DNA from: Zea mays
Taxonomy: Eukaryota; Streptophyta; Magnoliopsida; Poales; Poaceae
NCBI RefSeq assembly: GCF_902167145.1
Contig: NC_050097.1
Coordinates: 233,511,034-233,575,033, forward strand
Direction: 5' to 3'
Length of the DNA stretch: 64,000 nucleotides
Below the pieces are notes generated by a model. That model was not told the DNA's origin. It saw nothing but the letters and a program-made list of their open reading frames with translations, and made no database searches. A program made the translations under genes and the position numbers. Positions 10,672 to 22,609 of the stretch are shown piece after piece; the first letter of the stretch is position 1, and the number at the start of each line of letters is the position of its first letter.

Positions 10672-11502
10672 TATTTTGCACACATAGCTCATTTATATAC
10701 CTTTGATCATATCTCTTTGTGCTATGACTAATGTGTTTTCAAGTGCATTTCATGCTAAGTCATAGATTGAAAGGGAATTGGAGTCTTCGGCGAAGACAAA
10801 GGCTTCCACTCCACTCCATCGAATTACACATCCTTCGCCGTCGCTCCACACCACTCTCCAACTTTGGTATAATCTTCACTCATATGTTATTTACCATAGG
10901 GAGAGAAAGTACAAAGTGCTTATATCTCACTCACAAGTATCCGTTTTTGGCGATTCATGCCAAAGGGGGAGAAAGTATTAGCCCAAAGCAAAAGGACCGC
11001 ACCACCACCAATTTCAAAAATTTAGTCTTTCAATTTGTATTTAAAGAAGTTCTTCAAAAGAGTTTCAAATTTGTATCTTATTTTTGATAGAATTTCAAAT
11101 TGGTTCAACCCTTTCAAAACTAACATCTAAAACCCTCTTGAACACTAAGAGGAGGATTTTATTAAGGGGGAGTTTTGTTTAGTCAAAGGAAAAGCATTTG
11201 AAACAGGGGGAGAAAATTTCAAATCTCGAAAATGCTTCTCAAAATCTTATTCATTTACCTTTGACTATTTGCAAAAGGACTTTGAAAAGAATTTACAAAA
11301 GAATTTGCAAAAACAAAACATGCTGTGCAAGCGTGGTCCAAAATGTTAAAAATGAAGAAATCAATCCATGCACATCTTATGAGAATATTTATTGGTTAAA
11401 TTCTAAGTAACCTTTGCACTTACATTATGCAAACTACTTCATTTATGCACTTCTATATTTGCTTTGGTTTGTGTTGGCATCAATCACCAAAAAGGGGGAG
11501 AT
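10672..11502 (+). other. Non-coding tail of element B with repeated polypurine tracts
   Basis: No convincing gene. It carries at least five G-rich purine tracts: AAAGGGGGAGAAAG (about 10962), TTAAGGGGGAG (about 11163), ACAGGGGGAGAAAA (about 11203) and the final AAAAGGGGGAGAT at 11489-11502 next to the 3' LTR, plus one within pol near 10537. The last one is the expected plus-strand primer; the others are look-alikes, a known trait of the SIRE lineage. Confidence 0.8.
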
Positions 11503-11584
11503 TGAAAGGGAAATAGGCTTACACCTTTTCCTAATTGATTTTGGTGGTTGAATTGCCCAACACAAATAATTGGACTAACTAGTT
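11503..11584 (+). repeat. 3' LTR of element B, first 82 bp only
   Basis: Starts TGAAAGGGAAATAGGC, as in LTR A, and matches it up to GGACTAACTAGTT. The next base should lead into TGCTCTAGTC but the sequence switches to the interior of the Tekay-like LTR. The four bases AGTT (11581-11584) are common to both parents. Confidence 0.9.
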
Positions 11585-13334
11585 CCTCCGGTCCGTCCGA
11601 GGCCTTCTCCCCGCCGTTCTCCCCTCTCTGCCCTTAGATTTGTGGCCTTTTCCCCGCTACTGAGTTCGCCGTGGCATTCTCTCCCTCTCTGCCCAATCCC
11701 GGCGACCCTGAAACCACCCTAGCATGCGCCTGCCCAACTCCGGCAACTTAACCGCCGCGGAGAGGAGCGGCGACGCCCGCAGCCGTTCACCCCCCCGGTC
11801 TGATCTCCCCCGTCTGATCTTGATCGCACGACCCAGATCGCGGGATACCGCTTCGCGCACGTGTGCCCTGCGTCCGGGCCCGTCTGTCAGCGCCCGCTCG
11901 GTCAGTGCGCCCTCCCCCTCGGTCGCTGACGCCCCTTGCCCGCCTGTCAGCGCTCGCCCGTCCGTGCGCGCGTGCCCGCGGCCGCAGATCTAACCTCGGC
12001 CGTTGGTTTCAGATCTAACGGTTTGAATCGTCCGATACCCCTTCGCGCAGTAGTTTTATTAAAGAGACCCTCGGTTTGTTTAGAATCAACCTACCGTCCC
12101 TGGTTTTCGCGCGTAGGCCCCTGTATTCTTGCAGATTGAACCCTTGACTTTTAAATATTCATAGAATTAGACCTAATTTCATATTTTGAATTCCAAACTT
12201 GTTTATTTCATATCTTTTGCATATGAACTCCAAATTTAGTGATTCAAATTGCAAAATATTCATAGTATTATTCTCTGTTCAAATAAATTAGTTCCATTTA
12301 CACCCTGTGCTTCCTAATTTTATGGATAACTATTAACCAGTATATGTATAGATTTGGTGTATTTAATAAAATAAAAAGGGAAAACCCTATAGATTAAAAC
12401 ATGCTTAATCTTGTGAGATTAATAATGTGTATTACATGAATTCATCTCTGTTCTAATTTTTAGGTCACAATAAAATAAATTGAACTATGTTATGTATTTG
12501 TGAGTAACACTTAGAGAAATAATAATCTATTTCCAAATGAAGTTAGTTTATGTTATACTTTGAACTCATTATCCCTTATATAGTATTGTGTCTTTTTGAG
12601 ATGTATTCCTATGTTTGTACATGTTTGGTGTGCTGTTCATTTGTACTTTCCAAATGTATTGAGTGCATGTTCGCTTTATTTAGACAACGAGCAGTCCGAG
12701 GTTCCTGAGTGTGTTGTTGGAGACCTTCCTGAGCAACAACCTGGTGAAGGCAAGTGTCCTCTGACCTATTATGTCCTACATACTTTATGATTCACTGTCC
12801 TGCATTACATTATCTAAATCTAAGGATTGACTAGTTTGTATGTACCTTATCCTTGTTTACCTTTTGGGTTATCATGGTTAGCATCTTGCTTTTGCTTTAC
12901 TTTAATCAATGAACATGATGTGAACATTTATGATACGATACTGTTATCCTGATTATGTTGATGATCTTGTGATACTCTAGGGGGCTCAGGCCTTTTTTCC
13001 CGAGTACCTCTCCATAAGGACCTGTTCGTGGAGTAACCACCTGGGATAACAGTGCAACCATGAGGGTGGAATGGGACACCCTTAGCTGATTAATTAGATG
13101 AACCTGGGGTGTAGTTTGCTTTGCCGGAGGGCCGTCAATGGGGGTCGAGGTGTAGTGCTGGCTCTGCCAAGGTTGGGGTGCAGAGGTTCATTCGATTTGG
13201 TTTTGTTAGTCACCCACCTTGGGGAGGTGTACTGCGTTTGTACGACTGGCGAAACCTAACGAGCAGCTATGCACCAGAGGAGTCTTTGTAAAGGCTACGT
13301 AGTGTATCCCTGGCCATTCACCTTGGTAGTGAAG
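11581..13334 (+). repeat. 5' LTR of the Tekay-like element, left part
   Basis: Matches the 3' LTR from about 45215 to about 47005. The beginning of the LTR, which in the 3' copy is TGTAACACCC plus about 1.1 kb, is absent. It ends at GGTAGTGAAG where a solo LTR of the same family has inserted; the remainder resumes at 24117. Confidence 0.88.
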
Positions 13335-16030
13335 TGTAACACCCTGAATTTGGGGGTATAAAATTTCTTTCTAATGATCACACAAATTCATGTGTTACTC
13401 TTCTCTCTCTCACCCTAGGTTTTATCTCTCTCTAGATCCTCTCTCCTTTTTTCCTTTTAAGTAGAATTAGCTTAAGGTTAGGGGGATTTAATTATTTATT
13501 TTTACCAAAACATTATGAGTCATGACATGTTGCATCATGCTGAGCTCATTTATTCTTTGAAGTGTTGCATATGTTTGAATTTATTTGAATTTGAAACCTA
13601 ATTTGAATTTGGAATTGGAAACCCTAGAGAAAAGAAATAGAAAAAGAATTAGAAAATCCAGAGAAAAATAAAAAGGAAAAGCAGCCCAGCAGCCTAGCTC
13701 GGCCCAGCCAGGCCACGCGCCCGCGCGTCGGCGCCGCCTGACAGGTGGGATCCACCTGTCAGCGGCAGCTTTCTCTCCCACGCGCTCTCTCTCTCGCTCG
13801 CTGCCTGCTGGGGCCGACCTGTCGGCGCCCGTTGTTTCCCCCTCCGCACCCCTCTTCCCTCTCTGCCTCGTGGGCCCATGCTGCCAGGCGCTGAGCCGTT
13901 GCACCCGTGTGCCCCTTTTCTCTCTCTGTGTGCCGTGGACCCACCTGTCAGTTCCGCCCTCCTCGCACCCGCCGTGGACCGGCTCGTGCGCACTTGCGCA
14001 CATCGCCGGAATTCTCGGCCACGACGCCCACCCACGCGTCCTAGCTCCCTCTTAGAGCCCCTCCAGCGCCCACACTCACTTCCCCGCCTCATTTCGCACA
14101 GCTCTGCCCTCTCTCGCTCTCTGCCCACGCCGCCAGACACCGTTGGAGACCCGCGCCTGCTTCCCCAGCCATCTAGCTCATGGGAGACCGCACCAAGCCA
14201 CCCCGAGCTTTGCCCCGAGGTGAAACACCTTTGCCCGTGCTTAATTTCCCCAATTTCGCTCTGTGCTCGGCCAATTTTGGCATCGTCGGTGCTCGCCTGT
14301 GGCGGTCCGCCGCGCCCACGCGGTGGCCGGCCAGTTTAGCCCGGTCCAGTGCCCCGGTGTAGGTCCCTGTGTCACCCCTGCATCTTCTGAAGCCTTCCCA
14401 GGCCTTAGCGCGCCTCAAGCCCCCTCCCCGTGGCCGGAATCCCTCACCGGAGCTCCTTCGGTCCGCCCGAGGCCTTCTCCCCGCCGTTCTCCCCTCTCTG
14501 TCCTCGGATTCGTGGCCTTTTCCCCGCCACTAAGTTCGCCGTGGCATCCTCTCCCTCTCTACCCAATCCCGGCGACCCCAGAACCACCCTAGCATGCGCC
14601 TGCCTCAACTTCGGTGACATCATCGCCGCGGAGAGGAGCAGCGCCTTCCGTAGCCGTTCATCCCTCCCTGGTCTGATCTCCCTCGTCCGATCTTGATCGC
14701 ACGGCCCAGATCGCGGATACCGCTTCGCGCACGCACGCCCGACGCCCCTGGCCCGCCTGTCAGCGCTCGCCCACCCGCCCACGCGCCATCGGCCGCAGAT
14801 CTAATCTCGCGCGGTAGTTTTATTAAAGAGACCCTCGGTTTGTTTAGAATCAACCTGTCATCCCTTGTTTTCGTGCGCAGGCCCCTATATTCTTGCAGAT
14901 TGAACCGTGGACTTTTAAATATTCATAGAATTAGACCTAATTTCATATTTTGAATTCCCAAACTTGTTTATTTCATATCTTTTGCATATGAACTCCAAAT
15001 TTAGTGATCCAAATTGCAAAATATTCATAGTTTTATTCTCTACTCAAATAAATTAGTTCCATTTACACCCTGTGCTTTCTAAATTTATGGATAACTATTA
15101 ACTAGTATATGTATAGATTTTGTGTATTTAATAAAATTAAAAAGGAAAAAACCTAGAGATTAAAACATGTTTAATCTTGTGAGATTAATAATGTGTATTA
15201 CATAAATTCATCTCTATTTTAATTTTTAGGTCAACATAAAATAAATTGAACTAGGTTATGTAACTGTGGGCAATACTTAAAGGAATAATAATCTATTTCT
15301 AAATGAAGTTAGTTTGTGTTATAGTTTATGTTATACTTTGATCTCATTATCGCTTATGTAGTATTTTGTCTTTTAAGATGTATTCCTATGTTTGTACATG
15401 TTTGGTGTGCTGTTCATTTGTACTTTCCAAATGTATTGAATGCATGCTCGCTTTATTTAGACAACGAGCAGTCCGAGGTTCCTCAGTGTGTTGTTGGAGA
15501 CCTTCCTGAGCAACAACCTGGTGAAGGCAAGTGTCCTCTGACTTATTATGTCCTATATACTTTATGATTCACTATCTCGCATTACATTACTTAACCTAAG
15601 GATTGACTAATCTGTATTTACTTATCCTTGTTTACCTCTTTGGGTTATCATGGTTAGCATTTTGCTATTGCCTTAACTTAATCAATGAACATGATGTGAT
15701 TATTTATGATACAATGATGTTATCCCAATGATGATATTGTGATACTCTAGGGGGCTCAGGCCTTTTTCCTGAGTACCTCTCCATAAGGACCTGTTCGTGG
15801 AGTGACCACCCGGGATAATAGTGCAACCATGAGGGTGGAATGGGACGCCCTTAGCTGATTAATTAGATGAACCTGGGGGTATAGTTGGCTTTGCCGGAGG
15901 GCCATCAATGGGGGCCGAGGCGTAGTGCTCGCTCTGCCAAGGTTGGGGTGCAGAGGTTCATTCGATTTGGTTTTGTTAGTCACCCACCTTGGGGAGGTGT
16001 ACTGCGTTTGTACAACTGGCGAAACCTAAC

Positions 16031-16489
16031 TGTTGGTGACTTGTTCTCAAATGCTATGAATTAAGAACAAGGCAACACAAAATAGGTTAATGTTTAATGC
16101 CCTTCTTCCTTCGAAGCATTATTTCCATGAGGATATAACGATCTTCGGACGAAGGTTATGAATGACGTACCTTGATGATTGCAACATAAATCAATGAAAG
16201 ACGAAGCATATAAAACATAGTAACATGGATAATTACATGACATCATAATATATCTTTCTTTTTATATAATTAGGAATGAATAAGAACAATAACAAATTAT
16301 ATTTGTACCTTTGGCTTGATTGAAGGCAAGGGTACAAGCGTGACGCACAAGCGAGTACAAGCGTGACCCTGCTTTTCATATTATGTACAGTTTTACCCTA
16401 AGTCCGAAGGTTCCTTAACATATATTACACTTGGGAAACATTGTTAGTCATGTTTTTGAGGACCTTCGGAGGACGAAGGCCCCCCAACA
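16031..16489 (-). repeat. 3' LTR of the Tat-like element (459 bp, promoter region deleted)
   Basis: Same ends as the LTR at 22610-23275 but shorter. At about 16360 the sequence GAGTACAAG jumps to TGACCCTGC; the 209 bases 22942-23150 of the other LTR are missing and two bases (CG) stand in their place. The missing part contains the TATA box and the neighbouring hairpin. Confidence 0.88.
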
Positions 16490-16601
16490 GTAGCCCCTCG
16501 CAGTATTAATTTGTTATAACAACGAATTCAGACTGCGACATGAACGAAGGCCTTAAGCCGAAGGTCCAAAAAACACCTTCCCTTTGCTAGAATAGCAATA
16601 G

Positions 16602-16652
16602 CCAATGATAGACAAGGCCCACCAAGTTGCAACGCACTGGGCATATAAATAT
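16602..16652 (+). promoter_or_regulatory. Putative promoter of the antisense gene (CCAAT and TATA)
   Basis: CCAAT at 16602-16606 is followed by the TATA-like ATATAAATAT at about 16643-16652, some 135 nt before the ATG at 16788. Both are on the plus strand, opposite to the element's own transcription. The leader between them and the ATG is pyrimidine-rich and has no upstream ATG that I noticed. Confidence 0.6.
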
Positions 16653-16787
16653 AAACCATATAGCGACAACATTTGGTACGGTATTGCCGCTATTTGCGTT
16701 ATTTTCTCAAACTTTTTAGCTCTTGCTCACTAGCTCTCGCCTGATTTCCAAGCTTCTTGAGCTTCGGTTTAAAGTCACATTTTCACC

Positions 16788-19700
16788 ATGTCTGAGGAAA
16801 AAATATCCAAGGAAAAGAAGGTTGTTGTGAAGACGAAGTTGACTGAAGAGACGAAGCTATTTGAGGAGAAAAAGGCTGTGGATCCTTATATTGCTGGATT
16901 CGTCGAGTCGATGGCAAAGACAAACACAGAGAAGATTACTAAGGAGATACTGGAAGGTTTATCTAAAGATACTGGTGGTAGTGATAGCTATGATGTGGAA
17001 AGTGGGGATGAAGATTCTGAAGATCGGCCCTGGCGACCAAGCCATTCTGTCTTCAGAAAATCAACCATTAAGCAGAGTCATCTTGAGAACATGAGAGGAA
17101 GGTACTTTCAGGACATGTCTATTGTGAGGGCTGGCAGAGACAACAACGTCCCTGCCCCTGAGGAAAACAAAGTTGTAATTTACCGAAGCTTCTTCAAGGC
17201 TGGACTTCGGTTCCCTTTGAGCAAGTTTGTAGTTGAAGTGTTGAAAACCTACCAGATCTTCCTCCATCAGATCACCCCCGAAGTCGTAATAAGGATGGGG
17301 ATTTTTGTCTGGCCAGTAAGGAGTCAAGGGCTAGAGCCAAGCGCGAAATGCTTCTGCAACATGCACGAACTTTTATATGAGACGAAGGCCATTGGTAAAG
17401 AGCAGTACCACAACAACTTTGGTTGTTATGGATTCGTTGCTCGTCCCAACGCAAGCCACCCAGTGCCAACATTTCGGAAGAGATGGCCCGGGGCCTGGAT
17501 GGAAGAGTGGTTTTATGTGAAGAATGATCTGAAGACGAGAGAAGACAAAAAAGAAATCATCATGCGCCCCATCTGGTCCCGCTTCGGCCTTCGAAGGTCG
17601 AAGGTCAAAATTGATGACGCCGCCGAAGCGTGTCAAAAGGCCTTCAACACTGTTTGCTCCTTCATTGGCACAAGGGATTTAATTCAAGAACATATAGCCT
17701 TTAGGGTATGGCCGCTTGTGGAAAGCTGGGAAATGCCGAAGGAGACCATTACTGACTCTAGCGAAGGTGGTTTGGTTCGACTGAAGTACACCTTCAGGTT
17801 TGGGGATAAGTTTGATGAACCAAATGATGACTGGCTGAAGTGCATTGAAACTACTAGCGACGAGTTACTTGGGGCGTATTCCAAGATCGAGGACAATGCC
17901 TTGTCCGCAGCCTTTGGGGGTCAGAGTAAGAAAAGATTGAACAGGGTATTCGATGCTATTGGTTTCGTATACCCTGACTATTGTTACCCGCTGCGAGGGC
18001 AAGGGGTAAAAAGAAAGATTGCTTCTTCGGGAAAAGTTGCTGCTTTGGCGATCACAGCTAAGCCGAAGGGCAAGAAGATGAAGGTTCTGACTCACCGGTC
18101 GCGTTACATTGAACCGACCGCGATACTTGAATTTGGCGAAGGGGCCACTTCAGTTGCCAAAACAAAAGAAACTATTCCATCTACGCAGAGCACTGAAGAG
18201 CCGACTCTAATACCGAAGTTACCTTTAGTCGAGCTAGTTGAGACGAAGGCTGATAAGGCTAAAGGGCCAAAATTTGAAGAAATAACGAAAATGCTAGAGA
18301 TTTTGAGCCCTCCAATAGAGGCAACAGAGCCGAAGGCGCAAAAGGGTTCCGCCGCAACTCCTAAGAGGAGAAGGATGGCGAATGTGCTGGATGTTGTGTT
18401 AGAAACAACAAAAACCTTGAGTCCCGCTCCCGCAAGGAAAATTGCCGAAGTTGCCAAAGCGCAACCCAAGGCTGATACTAAGCATGCAGAAGTTGAAACT
18501 GCAACAATTCAGGCTGAAGCCGAAGCTGGGCCTTCAGAGCCCACGGAGATAGAGCCTGCTAACCACAAGGAAAAATCAACAGGGCGGATTTCAACTGAAA
18601 AATCGAAACTCCTGCTCCTGAAGCTTCGAACAAAAGTATTGACTACATTATTTGTCATGCTTTGGGAAAGGTACTATCCCAAGAAGAGATGTTAGAAGCG
18701 CAACACTATGCCCAAAAATTGAAATATCCGAATGGGGCGCTAGTGTTTAATGGGAGTGGCGAAGAAGACTTTTTGTACTGTCTCCCGGATAACAAAGAAA
18801 TATCCGTTTACCGAGAGATAGGTAAAAGCATCGGATTCCCGAAGCTGGAAGACGGTCTTTCGATTTTATCGAAGGACGAACTTGCTGACAGCCTAGCATA
18901 CAATAGCATAAAGGTATAAAAGCTAATTTTGTACTTGAAAATGAAATATTTTTTGTGCTATGCTCAATTCTGTCCCCCTCTTGCAGGGCTTAATTCTAAG
19001 CAATGCGCTTAGGGCACAAAAAGATATTGAAGATGAAGGCTATACGATGGCTCTGAACAACCTTCGCTCAGAGGTGATCGAATTAAGAAACGAAGGTCTT
19101 GAAAAATAGAAAATCTTAATTTCATTGGTAAACAAAGTGAAAGAAGACGAAGCTAGTTACAAGGCTCAAGCCGAAATCCAAAAGACTGAAATTGAAGACC
19201 TTCGGAAACAGCTGTCAGAAGCTAAAGAAAAATGCGCACTCGCAGAAGCTAACCGAGATATCAGCAAATATTGGAGAAATTATTTAGAGAAAAATGTTGA
19301 AGAACTTCGCACATCCAAGGAAAGATGCTTTGAAAAATCCTTGGAGTGTGTGAAGAAAATAAAAGGCAGTTTCACCAACGTGGGTGCCTATTCTACCGAA
19401 GAAAACTTCATACGAGGCGACCCCGAAGGTGTTATTGAATGGATAAGTTGGGAGGATGAGACCTTTGAAGAAATCTTGAGTGATCGCGGGGATATCTATG
19501 CATTTTCCGATGCGCGGGGGATTTCGGCTATCTTAGAGAAGGCGGGATGTGATCACATCAAGGCCATGGCCCAGGCTGAAGTTGCCTTCTCTATAGATGA
19601 CACAAAGGATCCTTCAGCTGAAGCGACCTTAATGGGCGGAAAATTCTATAATGATGTCTGAGTGAATGGTGGCCAAGAGATGGCTCATGAAATTATAAAG

Positions 19701-20007
19701 AAAAGTGAAAAAGACACCCATGACGCCCGGATAAAAACGAGACAAGCTGAAGAAGCTGTAGAGCGTGAAAGACGTATATGTAATATCTTTTGATGTTCAT
19801 CTTCGGCATTTGTTTCTGTGGCTTCGGACTAATTAAATTTTTCCCACTTCAGCTGAATTATCTCCGCCACCGGAACCATTCGATCTCCTGGCCGATCCAG
19901 AAACGAAGGAAGCACTGGAGATCATTAATATGGCTGAATCTATCGTTGACGAAGTCGTTAATAAGTTGCTAAATGAAATTGCGGAGAAGGTCCTGAAAGA
20001 AGACTAG
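16788..20007 (+). pseudogene. Antisense spliced gene with Transposase_28-type ('putative gypsy type transposon') domain
   Basis: Exon 1 (16788-18913) starts MSEEKISKEKK and carries a conserved region at about residues 125-300 (SKFVVEVLKTYQIFLHQ, MHELLYETKAIG, RKRWPGAWMEEWFYVK) that I recognise as the plant 'putative gypsy type transposon' family (PF04195). A frameshift lies in the A-rich run near 18600. Intron 1 is 18914-18986 (GT..AG, phase 0). Exon 2, a coiled coil rich in Glu/Lys, runs 18987-19773 with stops at 19107-19109 and 19659-19661. Intron 2 is 19774-19852 (GT..AG, phase 1). Exon 3 ends at 20005-20007 in frame. Family function is unknown; the protein is not part of gag-pol. Confidence 0.75.
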
Positions 20008-20484
20008 CACTTATTGCGAAAACATTTTTAAATGGTCAACGCAAGAGACACTAGAATAGACATTGTGCTTTTATTGTAACGAAGCTGTAATATTTGATGT
20101 GTGTAACTTTGAATTGAATATGTAAATTATTGTAATTTATTTCTTTACGATGCATAAAACTTTCATACATACCATTTTTGAGCCTTCGGCGAAAAAACAC
20201 CTTCCCTTCTTTTCATGCTTCATGAAGAAAGAAGATCCGTGGTTCACAAAAATATAGATATCCTTGCTTCGCAAAGAGAGATCCCTCTTTTACGTGTAGG
20301 CTGATGAGGCTGTAATTCAAAGCTTACTTCGTATAATTTTGACAGAATATTTTCCGAAAATCGGCTCCGTATTCCATTCTTGTGTCATTGATGCAATATG
20401 ATGTATGATGTGATGCTATGTGAAATGATGTGATGATATGATGCAAAATGATAATGATGCTGAGGACCCATACTCACACTCCCA
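20008..20484. other. 3' flank of the antisense gene, AT-rich
   Basis: No gene seen. Several TGTAA and AATAAA-like stretches between 20070 and 20160 could serve as 3'-end signals for the antisense transcript. From 20395 there is a simple ATGATGTGATG-type repeat. Confidence 0.5.
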
Positions 20485-20890
20485 CAATGGAACACACAAT
20501 CTCTGCATTCCCTTAGGAACGACTAGAATCTCTTTGCCGTTTATTTTTCGGCTTCACCATTTATTTTTCGGTGTAAGTTCTGCATCCCCTTAGGAACGTC
20601 TTTTGAACTTCTTCACCTTCTATTTTGGCGGTATAAGTTCTGCATCCCCTTAGGAACAACTTTTGAACTTCTTCGCCTTATATTTCGGCGGTATTTGGTT
20701 CTGCATTCCCTTTGGAACGACTTTTGAGCAGAAAACTTACACTGTGTTCCCTTAGGAATGACTTTTTTTGTAGCTTCGGCAAAACTTACGCTGCGCTCCC
20801 TTAGGAATAGCTATTTGTAGCTTCGGCAATTTTTAGCTCTGCATTCCCTTGGGAACGACTTTTGAGCTTCAACAATTTTTAGGTTTCGTA
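20485..20890. repeat. Tandem minisatellite between gag and 3' LTR
   Basis: Units of about 55-65 bp share the core TTCTGCATTCCCTTAGGAAC followed by GACTTTTGAGCTTC and a TTCGGCGGTA-like end; about six or seven imperfect copies. Tandem repeats in this untranslated region are a described feature of Tat-lineage elements. Confidence 0.75.
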
Positions 20891-21029
20891 AGTCTGTGAA
20901 GAAGATATATTCCATCTCGATAGAAGCAAACATTATTTCATGAACTTAAAACTAGATTTACATTGTTTATTCCTTACTAAAAAACAAAATGACATAGAAC
21001 ATAAAAGTATTTCAGAGGGAGGATATTGC

Positions 21030-22549
21030 TCAATAAATGTGCTTTGATTCTGGCACAATACTGTTGACTGTACGAGCTTCGGATTCCTCCCTGAATTCGC
21101 GTTGCTGTCGAGAGTGCCGGCGCCCTTCTGGCTGCTGGCTTCGAGAATGTGTAGGTTGCAGTGGTGGTGGTGGTGGAAGCTGAGGCCAAGAAGCCTGAGA
21201 ATGGCTAGCCGAAGCAACAGAGGCTGCAGGATGATTGCCCACATATTCTGGTATGTAAGGAGAGTGGCACAAAGAAGTGTGTAAGACCTGCTTCGGCTGA
21301 TTCTGCCGAGCTTCGGCTTCTGCAATCTCCTTTTACTTCTGGATAGTGATTTGGCACATTCTTGTAGTATGGCCCTTGTCCTCACTACAGAATAGGCAAT
21401 AGACTTTCCTGGGCGGATCCCCATATCTTCCTCCGAAGCCCCTAGCGCCTCTGTCCCTTGGAGCTGGTGGCCTAAAGGAGCCTTGCTGCTGCCCCGAAGA
21501 CTGTGAGGTGTACTGTGGCCTCTGAAGCTGGCTTCCTTGGTCGTCATTCTGACTGGAGCTGTGGATTGATCTGACATGCCTAGGGTGGAATCTTCCTCCG
21601 AAGCCCCTGGTCATCTCAGAGAATCTGTAAGCTTCCTCCCTTCTTTGGCGGAAGTTGTTGTCAGCCCGGATATACTCATCCATCTTCTGAAGCAGCTTCT
21701 CCAAAGTTTGTGGGGGCTTCCTGGCGAAGTATTGAGCCGTAGGTCCTGGCCGAAGACCCTTAATCATGGCCTCAATGACAATTTCATTGGGCACTGTGGG
21801 CGCTTGTGCCCTCAACCGCAAGAACCTTCGGACATATGCCTGAAGGTATTCCTCATGGTCTTGCGTGCACTGGAACAAAGCCTGAGCTATGACTGGCTTC
21901 GTTTGAAAGCCTTGGAAACTGGTAACCAGCATATCCTTGAGCTTCTGCCACGACGTGATTGTTCCTGGCCGAAGAGAAGAATACCATGTCTGGGCTATGT
22001 TCTGGACTGCCATGACGAAGGACTTTGCCATGACAGCTGCATTGCCTCCGTATGAGGATATTGTTGCCTCATAGCTAATCAAAAATTGCTTTGGGTCCGA
22101 GTGCCCATCGTACATGGGTAGCTGGGGTGGCTTGTAGGATTGTGGCCATGGGATAGCCTGTAATTCTGCTGCCAAGGGAGAAGCATCATCAAAAGTAAAG
22201 GTATCATGATCATACCATCCATCTTCGTTGAATAAGCCCTCTTGACGAAGCTCCCTGTATTGAGGCCTTCGGTCTTGGTCATATTGAATAAGATGACGCA
22301 CTTCATCAGTAGCTTCATCGATCTTCCTTTGAAGATCGGCCAGTCGAGCCATCTTCTCTTTTTTCCTTTGCAGTTGTTTATGGATGATTTCCATGTCCCT
22401 GATCTCTTGGTCCAACTCCTCCTGGAATGTTGGACTGGTGGCCTTTCTCTCCTTGCTTCGAGCCTCTCGGAGAGAGAGAGAGTCTCCTGGTTTGTGTCCA
22501 GTGGCTGCAGTGCAGCAGCCCCTGGCGCTGTTATCTTCTTCGGCGGCAT
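21030..22549 (-). pseudogene. gag: Gag of the Tat-like element, with one frameshift and one stop
   Basis: The ATG at 22549 (MPPKKITAPG) lies 60 nt inside the primer-site end of the LTR. The frame shifts at about 22450-22480, next to an AG dinucleotide run (22470-22482), and continues from 22415. The retrotransposon gag domain is recognisable (DGHSDPKQFLISYEA, WYSSLRPGTITSWQKLK). The zinc finger CLFCSEDKGHTTRMC (about 21345-21390) has C-x2-C-x5-H-x4-C spacing, as in Tat/Athila gag. After a TAA at 21333-21335 the same frame stays open to 21030 with a Pro/His/Ser-rich tail. No pol follows. Confidence 0.82.
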
Positions 22550-22590
22550 AACGAAGGTCAGTGCTTTGTCGAAGGTTGTGGAAGTGAGTA

Positions 22591-22609
22591 CACCGGAGGT
22601 GGGCGCCAA
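22591..22609 (-). other. Primer-binding site of the Tat-like element
   Basis: Immediately inside the right LTR the minus strand reads TTGGCGCCCACCTCCGGTG. TGGCGCC-type primer sites are common in Tat-lineage Gypsy elements and differ from the Met-type sites of all other elements here. Confidence 0.75.

Larger units (their letters stand above)
3917..11584 (+). mobile_element. Copia LTR retrotransposon B (SIRE/Maximus lineage), truncated at both ends
   Basis: The order on the plus strand is partial 5' LTR (3917-4745), primer site, gag, protease, integrase, reverse transcriptase, RNase H, a non-coding tail with repeated GGGGGAG tracts, polypurine tract and 3' LTR (11503-11584, cut short). The 5' LTR was opened by insertion of element A; the 3' LTR is fused to the Tekay-like element. 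Gag and pol show several frameshifts and stops, so the element is dead but structurally almost full length. Confidence 0.93.

Noticed and set aside
10731..11410. Small frames after the Copia RNase H, considered as an env-like gene.
   Set aside because: No signal peptide, membrane segment or conserved domain; the region is full of polypurine tracts and stops.
13581..14853. Long open frames on both strands (up to about 150 codons).
   Set aside because: They lie in the GC-rich part of the Tekay-like LTR, overlap each other in several frames and recur at 44376-45281 in the other LTR with shifted reading frames; compositional.
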